From: Prasinococcaceae sp. CCMP 1430
Lineage: Eukaryota > Prasinodermophyta > Palmophyllophyceae > Prasinococcales > Prasinococcaceae
DNA length: 40,133 bases
Reading direction: 5' to 3'
Assembly: GCA_013416795.1 (NCBI GenBank)
Contig: RQSC01000619.1
Coordinates: forward strand, 21,845-61,977
The stretch's first letter is position 1. The number at the start of each line of letters is the position of its first letter. The notes under the pieces were generated by a model. That model saw only the letters and a program-made list of their open reading frames with translations. It was not told where the DNA came from and made no database searches. Both the position numbers and the translations under genes were made by a program. This document shows, one piece after another, positions 27,449 to 36,015 of the stretch.

Positions 27449-30142
27449 ATGGCAGACGGCGCGCGTGCCGCGGACGCGGCGCCGCCGCCGGGGCGGCGCG
27501 AAGTTGGGAGTCGCGTGGGGCGCGGCAGGCGGGGTGTCATGTCCGCGGCCGCGCTCGACTACGGCGACTACGAGTACGGCGGCGCGAACAGCACGGCACA
27601 TGCGTACGCGCACTTGCTCTCCGAGGGCGAAGTGCGCGCGCTGGCGCGCGCCAGCGTCGCCGTGTCGGCGGTATCCTTCGCGACATGCGGCGCGCTGGTG
27701 GCGTGCTACGCGGTGCTTCCCGAGCTTCGCCAGTTCGCCTTCACGCTCGTGGCACTGCTGTGCGTGTGCGACGGCTGCGCGGCTGCGACTAACTTGCTCG
27801 GTGCCCCGGCCGACGGCTCGGCGCTGTGTGAGATGCAAGCGGTGCTGGGCTCGTTCTTCAGCCTGGCCGCGGTGCTGTGGACAGCGGTGATCGCATCGGT
27901 GTTGAAGCAGGGCGTCGTCAGCCCCCAGGCGCTGGGCAATATGCGGAAGCGCGCGTACGCCTACCACCTCTTCTGCTGGGGCACGGCGGCGGCCGCCGCG
28001 TGCCTTCCCGCGCTCACGGCGAGCTACGGCGCCGCGGGCGCCGTGTGCTGGATCGTCGGCTCGGCGCTTGGACAGGCCCTGCGCTTCGTGACGTTTTACT
28101 TTCCGCTATACTTGGTCATCGCCTACAATGCGTGGGCGTATTGGAGCGTGGTACAGGTCGTCAGGAGCGCGCGCGGACTCGCCGACGAGGAGCGGAGGCG
28201 CGCCGCCGCGCTTCTCTCTTACCCAGCCATACTCCTCGTGGCGTGGGCGGGCGGCACGCTGAATCGTCTCCACAACTGGGCCTACCCAGGCCAACCCAGC
28301 TTCGGGCTGTACATGGTAGCCACGGTGATGGGCGCTTCGCAGGGGTTGATGCACGCGGTGGCGTTCGGCGCCACGCGCGCTGTGCGCGATGCGCTCGCGC
28401 GGTGGCGCAGCGAGGTGAAGGCGGGCGGCTGGCGCGGCGCAGGTGCGCGCGCCGCGCTCGCAGCGAGGCGGGGCAGGGCGGGCGAGGGTCTGGAGATGCA
28501 GAGCCTCAAGCGCAAGGATGGTGGGGAGGGCGGCGCCCGACTGGGCCTGCTCGGAGACGACCTCGACTCGGGTGGTGGTGGACTCGTGGATGTGTCGAGC
28601 CAAGTGCGCTCCGCGCACGTGGCTGCGCTCGGCATCTACGAGTCGTTGTCATTGCTGAGTTCGCAGAGCGTACTGGCGTACGAGGCGCTCGCCGCCGCCG
28701 GTCGCGGCACCAAGAGCGGCGGCGAGCACGGCGACGCTCGCGGGAAGGGTGACAGCTTCGCCACGGCCGTGACGCTCATCAAGAGCTTCATCGGCCTCGG
28801 CATTTTAGCCTTTCCGAAGGCATTTTCCGCCGTCGGCTACGTCGGCGGATGTGTTGGCGTTCTCGTCATCGCGGGGGTCTCGCTGCATGGCATGCAGCTG
28901 CTGCTCGATGTTCAGGCGCGGCTATCCTCCGGGCGAAATGGCGCTTCGAGAAGTGCTGGGAACGGCATCGCGGGCGATGGGAAGCCTGCTGGCGGGCTGC
29001 AGTCGTACGAGCTCGTGAGTCACAGCGACGCGCGCGAGTGTGATGCCGGCGAAGGCATCACCGCAGACGAGGGTGGCGCGAGTGAGGCGGGCCCACGTGA
29101 GCGCGCGAGCCGCACGCTCGACTCGTACACGGCGCTCGGCGAGGCGGTGTGGGGCTCGGCCGGTAGGAAAATCGTCGAATTCGGCCTTTTCACAAGTCAA
29201 GTGGGATTTGGCACGGCCTATCTGATTTTCATCGGACACAACGTGTTCAGCGTCATCCCCGAGCTGGGCTCGCCGCAGGCCGCGACCCTACTCGCTACTC
29301 TTTTTCTGTACTTTCCCTGCTGCCTGCCGGATGTGAGGCGACTAGCGTCGACCAGCCTCGTCGCGAACGCGCTCACGGTCTTCAGCCTAGGCTTCGTCTT
29401 GTACTGCGCTCTCAAGGTACTGCGTGCCAACGGGCACCAAACGCGGGCGGAATTCGCGCAACTCGGCGTGGAGCCCCTGCGCGTCGCGGGCGGACCGTAC
29501 TTTTTTGCCAGCACCGTCTTCGCTTTCGAAGGCATCGGGCTGGTGCTGCCCGTGCAGCAATCGATGCAGCGGCCGCAGGAGCTGCCGGGCATGCTCCGCT
29601 ACACCGTTGTTTCGGTCGCCGTCGTCATGTTGTGTCTGGGCGGTTTCTGCTACCTCGCGTGGGGGGACGCGACACGAGACATGATAACGCTGAATTTGCC
29701 GCAGGACAGCGTGCTATCCGCGATGGTGAAGCTCATTTACTCCTTCGCCCTCGGACTTACCTACCCCTTGCAGCTTTTGCCTGCTTTCCGCATTGTCGAG
29801 GACTCGGGCCTGCTGGACCGCCTCGTCGTGCCCCCGTCGCTCGAGGCGTCCATGCCAAGGCTGCGCATCAACGTCATGCGCGTCTGCCTCGTGACCGTGA
29901 CGTCCGTGGTGGCTGCTCTCACTCCACATTTTGGCCTTTTCGTGAATCTCGTCGGCGCCGTGAGCTGCAGCCTTCTCGCGTTCATCCTGCCCGCAGCGAT
30001 GCACTTCGGCTTCGGCGCGACGCGGGCTGTGCGTGCGAAGGACGGCCTTCTGATCCTCTTCGGGATCGCGGGGGGCGCCGTGTCCTTCGTATTGACAGTG
30101 AAGGAGCTGATTGCAGCGTTCGCCGCTGGCGGTGGGGACTAG
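27449..30142 (+). CDS. Fusion of a 7TM cAMP-receptor-like GPCR with an 11TM AAAP amino-acid permease
   Basis: One uninterrupted frame, about 897 residues from the first ATG (27449; 27539 is a second choice). Residues ~67-310 form seven hydrophobic helices in the pattern of class E/cAMP-receptor-like GPCRs: a Cys at the top of TM3 (LCEMQAVLGSFFSLAAVLW, Cys127), FCWGT in TM4, VCWIVG in the second outer loop (Cys200, the usual disulphide partner), FYFPLYLVIAYN in TM5 and a Leu-Asn turn in TM6. Residues ~311-434 are a basic then Gly/Ser-rich linker. From ~435 comes an AAAP (SLC36/SLC38-like) transporter: TLIKSFIGLGILAFPKAF is the TM1 signature, followed by about ten more helices, with a ~75-residue loop insert after TM2. 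It would be an 18-helix membrane protein, perhaps an amino-acid transceptor (inference). No stop, and only one Met, lies in the linker. Confidence 0.82.
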   Translation: MADGARAADAAPPPGRREVGSRVGRGRRGVMSAAALDYGDYEYGGANSTAHAYAHLLSEGEVRALARASVAVSAVSFATCGALVACYAVLPELRQFAFTLVALLCVCDGCAAATNLLGAPADGSALCEMQAVLGSFFSLAAVLWTAVIASVLKQGVVSPQALGNMRKRAYAYHLFCWGTAAAAACLPALTASYGAAGAVCWIVGSALGQALRFVTFYFPLYLVIAYNAWAYWSVVQVVRSARGLADEERRRAAALLSYPAILLVAWAGGTLNRLHNWAYPGQPSFGLYMVATVMGASQGLMHAVAFGATRAVRDALARWRSEVKAGGWRGAGARAALAARRGRAGEGLEMQSLKRKDGGEGGARLGLLGDDLDSGGGGLVDVSSQVRSAHVAALGIYESLSLLSSQSVLAYEALAAAGRGTKSGGEHGDARGKGDSFATAVTLIKSFIGLGILAFPKAFSAVGYVGGCVGVLVIAGVSLHGMQLLLDVQARLSSGRNGASRSAGNGIAGDGKPAGGLQSYELVSHSDARECDAGEGITADEGGASEAGPRERASRTLDSYTALGEAVWGSAGRKIVEFGLFTSQVGFGTAYLIFIGHNVFSVIPELGSPQAATLLATLFLYFPCCLPDVRRLASTSLVANALTVFSLGFVLYCALKVLRANGHQTRAEFAQLGVEPLRVAGGPYFFASTVFAFEGIGLVLPVQQSMQRPQELPGMLRYTVVSVAVVMLCLGGFCYLAWGDATRDMITLNLPQDSVLSAMVKLIYSFALGLTYPLQLLPAFRIVEDSGLLDRLVVPPSLEASMPRLRINVMRVCLVTVTSVVAALTPHFGLFVNLVGAVSCSLLAFILPAAMHFGFGATRAVRAKDGLLILFGIAGGAVSFVLTVKELIAAFAAGGGD

Positions 30143-30275
30143 CCGGCTCGCGGCGCGGGCGCGCGGCGGATGGAAGCGGGGGCGGAGGAGGCAAAGGCGG
30201 AGGCGGAGGCGGGAGCGACCCCATCTGTTGTAATAATGTGTACCAAATTACGATTCGTGAGTTCGAGGCAGGCGC
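30143..30275. other. Convergent 3' spacer
   Basis: 133 bp between the stop of the fusion gene and the stop of the RUS gene. TGTACC with TTGTAATAATG lies at ~30228-30244. No gene seen. Confidence 0.4.
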
Positions 30276-31974
30276 TCACGCGCATGTGACGTACGACGCC
30301 TGCGTTTCCGAAAGCTTGAAGTGGGTGGTGTTCCACCCTGCCGCCACGAGCGCCTCCATGAGCTCGCTCGTGTGTTTGTCGGCGAAGAGTTTGCTCTACG
30401 GTCGTCGTGAGAGGGGTTGAGGCGGGCGAGACCGTACGTGCAGCGTCAGAGGCTTGTGACGCGCGAAACATCGGCAGAGCGGCGCGGCTTCGCTGCGAGT
30501 CGCGAGCGCACGTACCTCCTTCTGGAGCCTGCGCATATTATCCATCGCCGCCTCGTGTCCGCTCACGCGCTTGCCTGCCGCGTCCTGCTCGCCGAGCGCC
30601 CTGCGGAGGTGTGCCGCCTCCAGCACGCCGCGCAGTACGGCGTGCGCCGAGCTCACGGCGCCTTCCCCGAGCACGAGAGAGGCGGTGCGCTCGCCGGTGC
30701 GCGGGTCCACGTGCGCCACCAGCGCGCTCCCGCAGTCGCGCGCGTCCTCTGCCACCGCACGCAGCTCCGCCTCGAAGCGCATGTGCGCCACCGGCAGCGC
30801 GCCGACGCTCAGGCGCAGCACGCGCTCGCCGGGGCGCCGTCCGGGCATCACCGGTTCCACGAGCGCAACTTCGCGAGCTGTGGGTGCAGCCACGGGCACA
30901 CTCGAGAGTTTGCGCTTGCCACCGCCACCACCGCCATCGCCACCGCCGCTCAGCCATCGCCACATGCGACCTGCGACGCATCGCGCAGGGGCACGAGAGC
31001 GCGTCAGCGCGCGGGCAACGCGCTGGTGTGAGGCTGGGCCGCATCAAAGAATCGCCGCGCGCGCTTGTAGCTGGCAACGCACCTCCACTACCTCTATCGC
31101 CTCCTACCGCGCCTCGAGTGTGCGCGCCTCCCGCTGCACCGCCGCCGCCCGCGCCGCCCCCCCTGCGCAGCCACTCGTCCGCGGCGAGTTCGGCGCGCGT
31201 CACGTTGAGCGTGCGCAGCGCGACCGCGCGCAGCTCGTTGCGGATGCAGAACATGTCGAGACCGGCGAGCACGGGGTATGCGGCGAAGGGCATCAGAGTG
31301 ACCGCCGCCTTGGAGGGCGAGACGTGCGCCCACCACTTGCTCAGGCCCACCGCGAGCGCGAGGCCGACGTTGTCGGCCACCACCTGCTGGGCCTGGTTCT
31401 TGGCGGAGACGTCAGCCATGTTCTCGGACATGGCGAACGAGCGGTGAATGGCCGGGGTGATGGACATTGACGTCGACACGCCGATGGACTTGCCAATGTT
31501 GGCGACGGTCGCGAGCACGAGGAAGTGCTGCGGCACGAGCGCGGTCGTGAACTCGAGCGCGTGCGCCACGTTGTACACCACGCTCGAGCTGAATCGGTAC
31601 TGCTTGAGGTCCGCGTCGAACGACGAGCCCAGTCGTGTGGAGACCGCCAGCTTGCCCAGGCGGCCGAGGCCGTCCTTCAGCACCCAGTTCACGACCGCCG
31701 CCGCGGCCAGCCCGCGCTCGGCGCCGATGCCGATGGCGTACAGCATCTGCTGCGTGGCGAGCACGTTGAGCATGGAGCTCGCCACGCGCTGGCAGCAGCG
31801 CCAGCGCGCATACTCCCAGTAGTCGGAGGTCACGTTTGCCGGGAGGAAGGCGCGCTGCACCGCACGCCACGCGGCGGCGGCACCGCCGCCGTCCGCTCCC
31901 TCGGCGCCGCTCGAGGCTTCGCCCGCGGCGGAGCGCGCGGGCACGAGCCGTGCCCACGCTGCGCTCAGGCGCAC
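30276..31974 (-). CDS. RUS/DUF647 family protein (root UVB sensitive), 5' end unresolved
   Basis: Three exons (31974 or further to 31083, 30970-30516, 30395-30276), phases 1 and 0. The first contains FLPANVTSDYWEYARWRCCQ, AAVVNWVLKDGLGRLGKL, SSFDADLKQYRF, VPQHFLVLATVANIGKS and KNQAQQVVADNVGLALAVGL, the conserved run of the DUF647 domain. Exon 2 is a variable region with RPGERVLRLSVGALPVAH. Exon 3 gives the family's C-terminal SELMEALVAAGWNTTHFKL. Plant RUS1/RUS2 are plastid-linked and act in UV-B and vitamin-B6-related seedling responses; the molecular activity is unknown. Several hydrophobic segments suggest membrane association. The coordinate 31974 is a GTG, and an in-frame stop lies 5 codons upstream, so a 5' exon is missing. 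One candidate is an ATG near 32055 read in another frame and spliced by a very short intron; I do not rely on it. Confidence 0.85.
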
Positions 31975-32069
31975 GCCGGCGCATCAAGTGGCGCACCTTG
32001 TCTTCGTGCCGACGTCCGCCCCCGCGGCGGCCTCCGCCACCGCGGATGGGGCCATCCCACCCCACCCGC

Positions 32070-32649
32070 CGCGCGCGTCGCCGCGCGGGGGTGGGACCTG
32101 GGCAGAGACGGGCGGAGGGAGGGGAGGGGAGGCGTCGACCCCGGCGCGCGCGTGCGCGCTCTGGCCCCCTCAGCCGCCGCCCCCGCCAGCCGTCGCCGCA
32201 AGAAAAAGTTTTCCGCTGAATTTTTTACTGAAATTCTGTCATAAATAAAAACCGGCGCGCAGTCCAGGATACCATGATGGAATACAGTACTGTTCGGGGG
32301 ATGGACGCGCGGGTTTTCACAGCATGAAGTCCTGGGGCGATGGCGCCGCCGAGAAGGCGGAGAGAGGGGCAAGGGTGGCGCGCGGCTGGGCGAGGGCGCG
32401 CCGTGGGTGGAGTGAGGGGGGGCTCGAGCGCCGGGCGGTAGCAGCAATAGCAGTAGCGGCAGCGGTAGCAGCCTGCCAGCCGCAGAGCCCCCACCACAGC
32501 GGGCTTGTAAGCAAGGCGTTGAATTCTTACTACTGTCCGTCCGTCCTCTGTCAATGGTGGCGGAGCCTAGCTGGTGTCGCCGGCTCGCGTTGACCTACCA
32601 GCTCAGTCGGCTTGAATGCTACAGCCCCCCCGCGGCTGGGCGTAAAGGC
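32070..32649. other. Spacer between two minus-strand genes
   Basis: About 580 bp. It contains an AT-rich patch at ~32205-32300 (including ATAAATAAAAA at 32240) that could be promoter sequence for the RUS gene or a 3' signal of the upstream gene, and a run of GCAGTAGCGGCAGC-type triplets at ~32440-32475. I see no supported gene. Confidence 0.35.
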
Positions 32650-34062
32650 TCAGGGCTCACTCGCTCTTTGCGGCGGTCGAGATGGCGCATCTGTGGGCAC
32701 CGCCCAGCCCAGCGGCGCCTTGGTGGGCGCCGGCGCCTTTGTCGGTGACCCGTTCGCGCGCGGCGCCTTAGTTGGCACCTCGCCCTCGCAGGCGCCACAC
32801 TCGGTGCAGGCGTTCGCGCAGCAGTCCCCAAACTTGACGCAGCTCTTGTCGCAGTGGCAGCCAGACGCCAGCGGCACGCCAGCGCCGCAGCTGCTTCGCT
32901 CGCATTGGTACATCCCAAACAGCGAAGTCATGGGAGACTTGGAGGGCGAGTCCGTTGGGGAGGGCGTGGGCCTGCGCGTGGGGCGCATGGTGGGCGATTT
33001 CGTCGGTGTTGGCGTGGGCCTGGGCGTGGGCCTCGTGGTAGGCGATTTCGTCGGAGAGGGCGAGGGCCTGCGACTGGGCGAGGGCGTTGGGGCGATGGGT
33101 TCTGGCGACCGCAACGCCGCCGTCGGTGCCTCGATTGGCGCGCGCGTCGGGGTGGGCTGCGGCGTGGTGGCGGCGACTTCCTGCTGCCCGTTCTCGGGAG
33201 GCGGCACGCTGCTGCCATTACCCATGGTGGGGTCGCACTGCTGCGAGGCGATCGCACCGCCCTGCGCATCGGCGGCGAAGAGCATGATGCCATGGGGATC
33301 GTATGCGCACGCGTAGGGAGGCGCGGCGCCCTCGAAGCGGAAGCTCGTCCAGAGCTCGTACTCGCGTTTGCTGCCATTGATAGGCTCCCCGGCGCCGGCC
33401 GCTTTTATTGTAACTGATGAGCTCCCGTTCTTGCCCTCGGCGGCGTCCGCGCCGCCGCCGCTGCCCGTCGGCGGGATCGCCACGTTCGCGGGGTTGGCAA
33501 AGGCAAAGTTGGCCTCGCCAAATACCTGCGCAACGTAGCCGGCCTCCTCGAGCACGCCGCCGCTGGCGCCCAGCGGCTGCAGCTCGCCACCCATGCAATC
33601 GGTGAGCCGGCCGCTCAATGCTGCCACCGGATTGTACGACGACACGAACAGGTCGAGTAGCTGCGTCGACGAGGGAACCGACACCTTCTCCTGCTGCTGC
33701 GTGCCCGACGAGAGAGTGCTGCTGCTGCTGCTGTTGGTAGAATTTGTGCCGTTTGCGCTGCCTCCTGCAGCTCCGAGCCCCTCGACGGCCCGCGGCGCGA
33801 GGTAGTATGCGACGCGAGCGAACGTAGAGTTGCATCCCGGATAGGCCTCTATGACTGGGTGCGTGCCACCGACGGTGCCGGGCTGTGATGTGTTCCCACC
33901 CAGCTCTGCAGCCGCGCCCACCGCTGCGCCGGCTACGGCGATCTCCGCGAGCAGCGCGAGCGCGCTGACCAACGCCTCTGCTGCGGCCGCCGCATCGCCA
34001 GGCCCCGGACGCGCCGTGCGCGCCACGCAGCGACATCCTCGTCCGCCGCCGCGCGTCAGCAA
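32650..34062 (-). CDS. Secreted Pro/Thr-rich repeat protein with somatomedin-B domain, 5' end unresolved
   Basis: About 470 residues in one frame. The N-terminal part has a hydrophobic Ala/Leu stretch (EALVSALALLAEIAVAGAAV) that looks like a signal or anchor segment. The ectodomain has many N-glycosylation sequons (a poly-Ser run with NGTNSTNSS) and several Cys. Residues ~315-385 are Pro/Thr/Ser repeats of roughly 16 residues (PTKSPTTRPTPRPTPT type), a stalk like those of many algal secreted proteins. Then comes CERSSCGAGVPLASGCHCD and SCVKFGDCCANACTECGAC, with the CDxxC...DCC pattern of a somatomedin-B domain, a disulphide knot that usually binds other proteins. The tail has three PTKAP repeats. 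The frame has no ATG: 34062 is a TTG and the frame is open to an in-frame stop near 34174, so a first exon is missing. The ligand is unknown. Confidence 0.7.
   Translation of the reverse strand: MLTRGGGRGCRCVARTARPGPGDAAAAAEALVSALALLAEIAVAGAAVGAAAELGGNTSQPGTVGGTHPVIEAYPGCNSTFARVAYYLAPRAVEGLGAAGGSANGTNSTNSSSSSTLSSGTQQQEKVSVPSSTQLLDLFVSSYNPVAALSGRLTDCMGGELQPLGASGGVLEEAGYVAQVFGEANFAFANPANVAIPPTGSGGGADAAEGKNGSSSVTIKAAGAGEPINGSKREYELWTSFRFEGAAPPYACAYDPHGIMLFAADAQGGAIASQQCDPTMGNGSSVPPPENGQQEVAATTPQPTPTRAPIEAPTAALRSPEPIAPTPSPSRRPSPSPTKSPTTRPTPRPTPTPTKSPTMRPTRRPTPSPTDSPSKSPMTSLFGMYQCERSSCGAGVPLASGCHCDKSCVKFGDCCANACTECGACEGEVPTKAPRANGSPTKAPAPTKAPLGWAVPTDAPSRPPQRASEP
32930..33095 (-). repeat. Imperfect tandem repeat coding Pro/Thr/Ser stalk
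   Basis: GTGGGC-rich units of roughly 48 bp on the plus strand correspond on the minus strand to PTKSPT..RPT.RPTP.P units, repeated about twice with partial copies at both ends. Length variation between strains would be expected. Confidence 0.65.
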
Positions 34063-34174
34063 AGGCCAGGCGGCGGGCGGGCTAGCGAGGCGGGCGGGTG
34101 GGCGCAGGGCGCGCGCCGTCTGGCCACCCGTCGCTCGCCACCACTCCTCCTTGCTGCACCCAGCGGCTCAGTGG

Positions 34175-34744
34175 TGACAGCACACCCTGAGGTCGAAAGC
34201 GGGTGACAGAGGGCATGCACACATCATGACACACGCGGCGAAGAAGGCTCAGGTTGTCATAGGAGGGCGCGCCCTGCGTGCTGCGCGCTGCTGGTGAGGC
34301 GGCGCGCGGGCCATGTGAGGCGGCGTGCGTGCCACCTGTCCACACCTGAGCCGCCCGTAGCCCGGCGGTTAGCTGACGGCACGCCCGCCGGCGCTGCCGC
34401 AGTCAACGTTAGGGATCTCCCGTGGGATTTAATAAACTAAACATTAGATTAAGATCGAACTCGTTGACCAGCTGGCCCGTTGACCCGAAGTGACCTTCGG
34501 CGCGGGAATTTTTTCGTCATTTCTGACATTTCGATGCGGGGCGCCTCGGAGATGCGATTTGATGGGGCGATCGAAAGTTTGGAATCCCGAGGGTGGCGGG
34601 GTGACATTGCATACGCGTAGCTGCGCTGCGACACGCCCAGCATTACGCCCTAGCGCCATATCAAAACGCATTGAAATTGCCGCACGTGTAAATTCTGAAC
34701 CCTGACCCAAAACTTCTCGACCCCAAACTCCCAGGATAGCGACT
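34175..34744. other. Intergenic region with AT-rich island
   Basis: No gene supported. Positions ~34420-34700 are AT-richer than the window average and include TTTAATAAACTAAACATTAG at 34427-34446 and AATTTTTTCGTCATTT at ~34507. The left part probably contains the promoter and missing first exon of the somatomedin-B gene. Confidence 0.35.
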
Positions 34745-35183
34745 GTGCTTCCTCGCGGCCGTCGCCGAGGGCGTGGGCTGCTCGCGCCGCCCGTTGAGCT
34801 GCCCGCCGAGTACCTCAAGAAGTACCCTCACTCCAACAGAGGCATCCTGTGCTCCCAGTGCAGGAAGAAGGGCGACTACCACCAAAGTATGGACGGAAAT
34901 GTGTTCACCGATTGTTGCAAGGTGGTGTTGCTGCCGGCGCCCGCGGAGCTCGGCGGCATGGCCGCCCGCGGGCGCGCCGCGCGAGGACGGGCGCTGCGAG
35001 CTGACCATGGAGGACGGCTCGAGGGCCGTCGTGCTCGGCGAGCGCCTAGAGATCACCCAAGACATCGTGGAAGCGCTGCTGTGGGTGGCGAGCGAGGGCG
35101 AACTATGTTCTCATTGCGGTGGCGCTGCGCCTTGGCGAGAGCCGCCCGCGCGCCCTCAGCGCATCGTTGCCGGTCTGCCTTGA
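34745..35183 (+). pseudogene. Unidentified coding fragment with apparent frameshift
   Basis: One frame reads LPAEYLKKYPHSNRGILCSQ, then CRKKGDYHQSMDGNVFTDCC and KVVLLPAPAELGG, with a CxxC and CC pattern. Around 34960-34975 (a run of GCCCGCGGGCGCGCC) this frame loses protein character, and the next frame takes over with EDGRCELTMEDGSRAVVLGE and then RLEITQDIVEALLWVASEGE. The residue mix in both parts is unlike GC-driven noise. It may be a broken gene, a gene with a sequencing indel, or exons of a gene that I cannot resolve. I do not recognise the family. The downstream repeat pair may be the intron ends of the same gene. Confidence 0.3.
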
Positions 35184-35231
35184 CCGCCGCTTGCGTTCCT
35201 GTCATTGTTGACAACGTCGCTTGCAGGTCGT
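35181..35231 (+). repeat. 51-bp imperfect direct repeat, copy 1
   Basis: It begins TGACCGCCGCTTGCG and ends CGCTTGCAGGTCGT. It differs from copy 2 at five positions, all transitions. The end looks like an intron 3' end: a TTGAC-type branch point, then CTTGCAG, then GTCGT. Confidence 0.85.
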
Positions 35232-35459
35232 CGCGGCGGCGGCGGCGGGAGAGTCAGCTGATGGGATCGAACGCATATCGCTGATTAGCAGTGATGCACA
35301 AATTAGCCTCGTCATGAAATTGTCTTTCTCTTTTTCGTCGCCAGAGCGCGGGCGGTGCCGCAGCGGTCAGGACATGCCGTGGTACGAGGCGCTGACGGCG
35401 GCCCAGACCATGGTCCGGGCCGCCGCCACGCTGGACAACGAAATTACACACCTGGCCCC

Positions 35460-35535
35460 CGCCACCGATTCCGCCGCCACCAACCCCGCCGCCTCCGACC
35501 CCGCCGCCTCCGACCCCGCCGCCGCCGACCCCGCC
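35460..35535 (+). repeat. GCC/GACCCC low-complexity tandem repeat
   Basis: Units of about 15 bp (GCCTCCGACCCCGCC) are repeated just before repeat copy 2. In the open frame they read as Ala-Ser-Asp-Pro-Ala. This is low complexity and may not be coding. Confidence 0.6.
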
Positions 35536-35541
35536 GTACGA

Positions 35542-35592
35542 TGACCGCTGCTTGCGTTCTTGCCATTGCTGACAACATCGCTTGCAGGTCGT
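35542..35592 (+). repeat. 51-bp imperfect direct repeat, copy 2
   Basis: It matches copy 1 at 46 of 51 positions and starts 361 bp after it. A GTACG directly precedes it (35536), so 35536-35587 would make a 52-bp intron ending CTTGCAG. Read as protein, four of the five differences would change a residue, so protein constraint does not explain the similarity. Confidence 0.85.
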
Positions 35593-36015
35593 TCACAGAT
35601 GCTTGCGTGTCGCCGAGTTGCCCGGCGTTGTCCCGTACGTCATGGCACAACAGGTCGTATGTCGATTCCGTCCGCGAGGAGCCTTCGCCCCCACGCGCGC
35701 CGCGACACCGCCCTTCCCTCGCGAACCGCAGCCCCGCGAGTGCGTTCCGACCTCTCGTCCGCCGTACGCTCTCCGCGAAATCGGAAATCCGAAGAAATCC
35801 CGGGAGCGGGGCAAAAGGCACCTCGCGCCGCCACATCAGCGGCGGGTGGGTGCGCCGATGCGCGCGCGCGCGCTCCCCCCCCCAGCGGCGCTCTTGCGAT
35901 GCGCGTGACGGGGTGGCGCCACTCCGCCGGTACGTGGCATCACACGGCGCCAACCCCCCCCGCGAGGGGCGGAATCGCGCTTAGTTCCATATGGAGATGG
36001 GCGAGAGGGCCATTC
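35593..36015. other. Unassigned stretch upstream of kelch gene
   Basis: The first ~80 bp can be read as a continuation exon (VVHRCLRVAELPGVVPYVMA), which would belong to the unresolved upstream gene. The rest is GC-rich, with a CGCGAAATCGGAAATCCGAAG patch at ~35776-35796, and probably holds the kelch gene promoter. The kelch frame itself is open through here, so an earlier start (for example 35899) is possible. Confidence 0.3.

Noticed and set aside
28496-30142. A stand-alone permease starting at the single Met in the linker
   Set aside because: Possible as an alternative product, but the receptor frame has no stop of its own, so separate genes would leave the receptor without an end.
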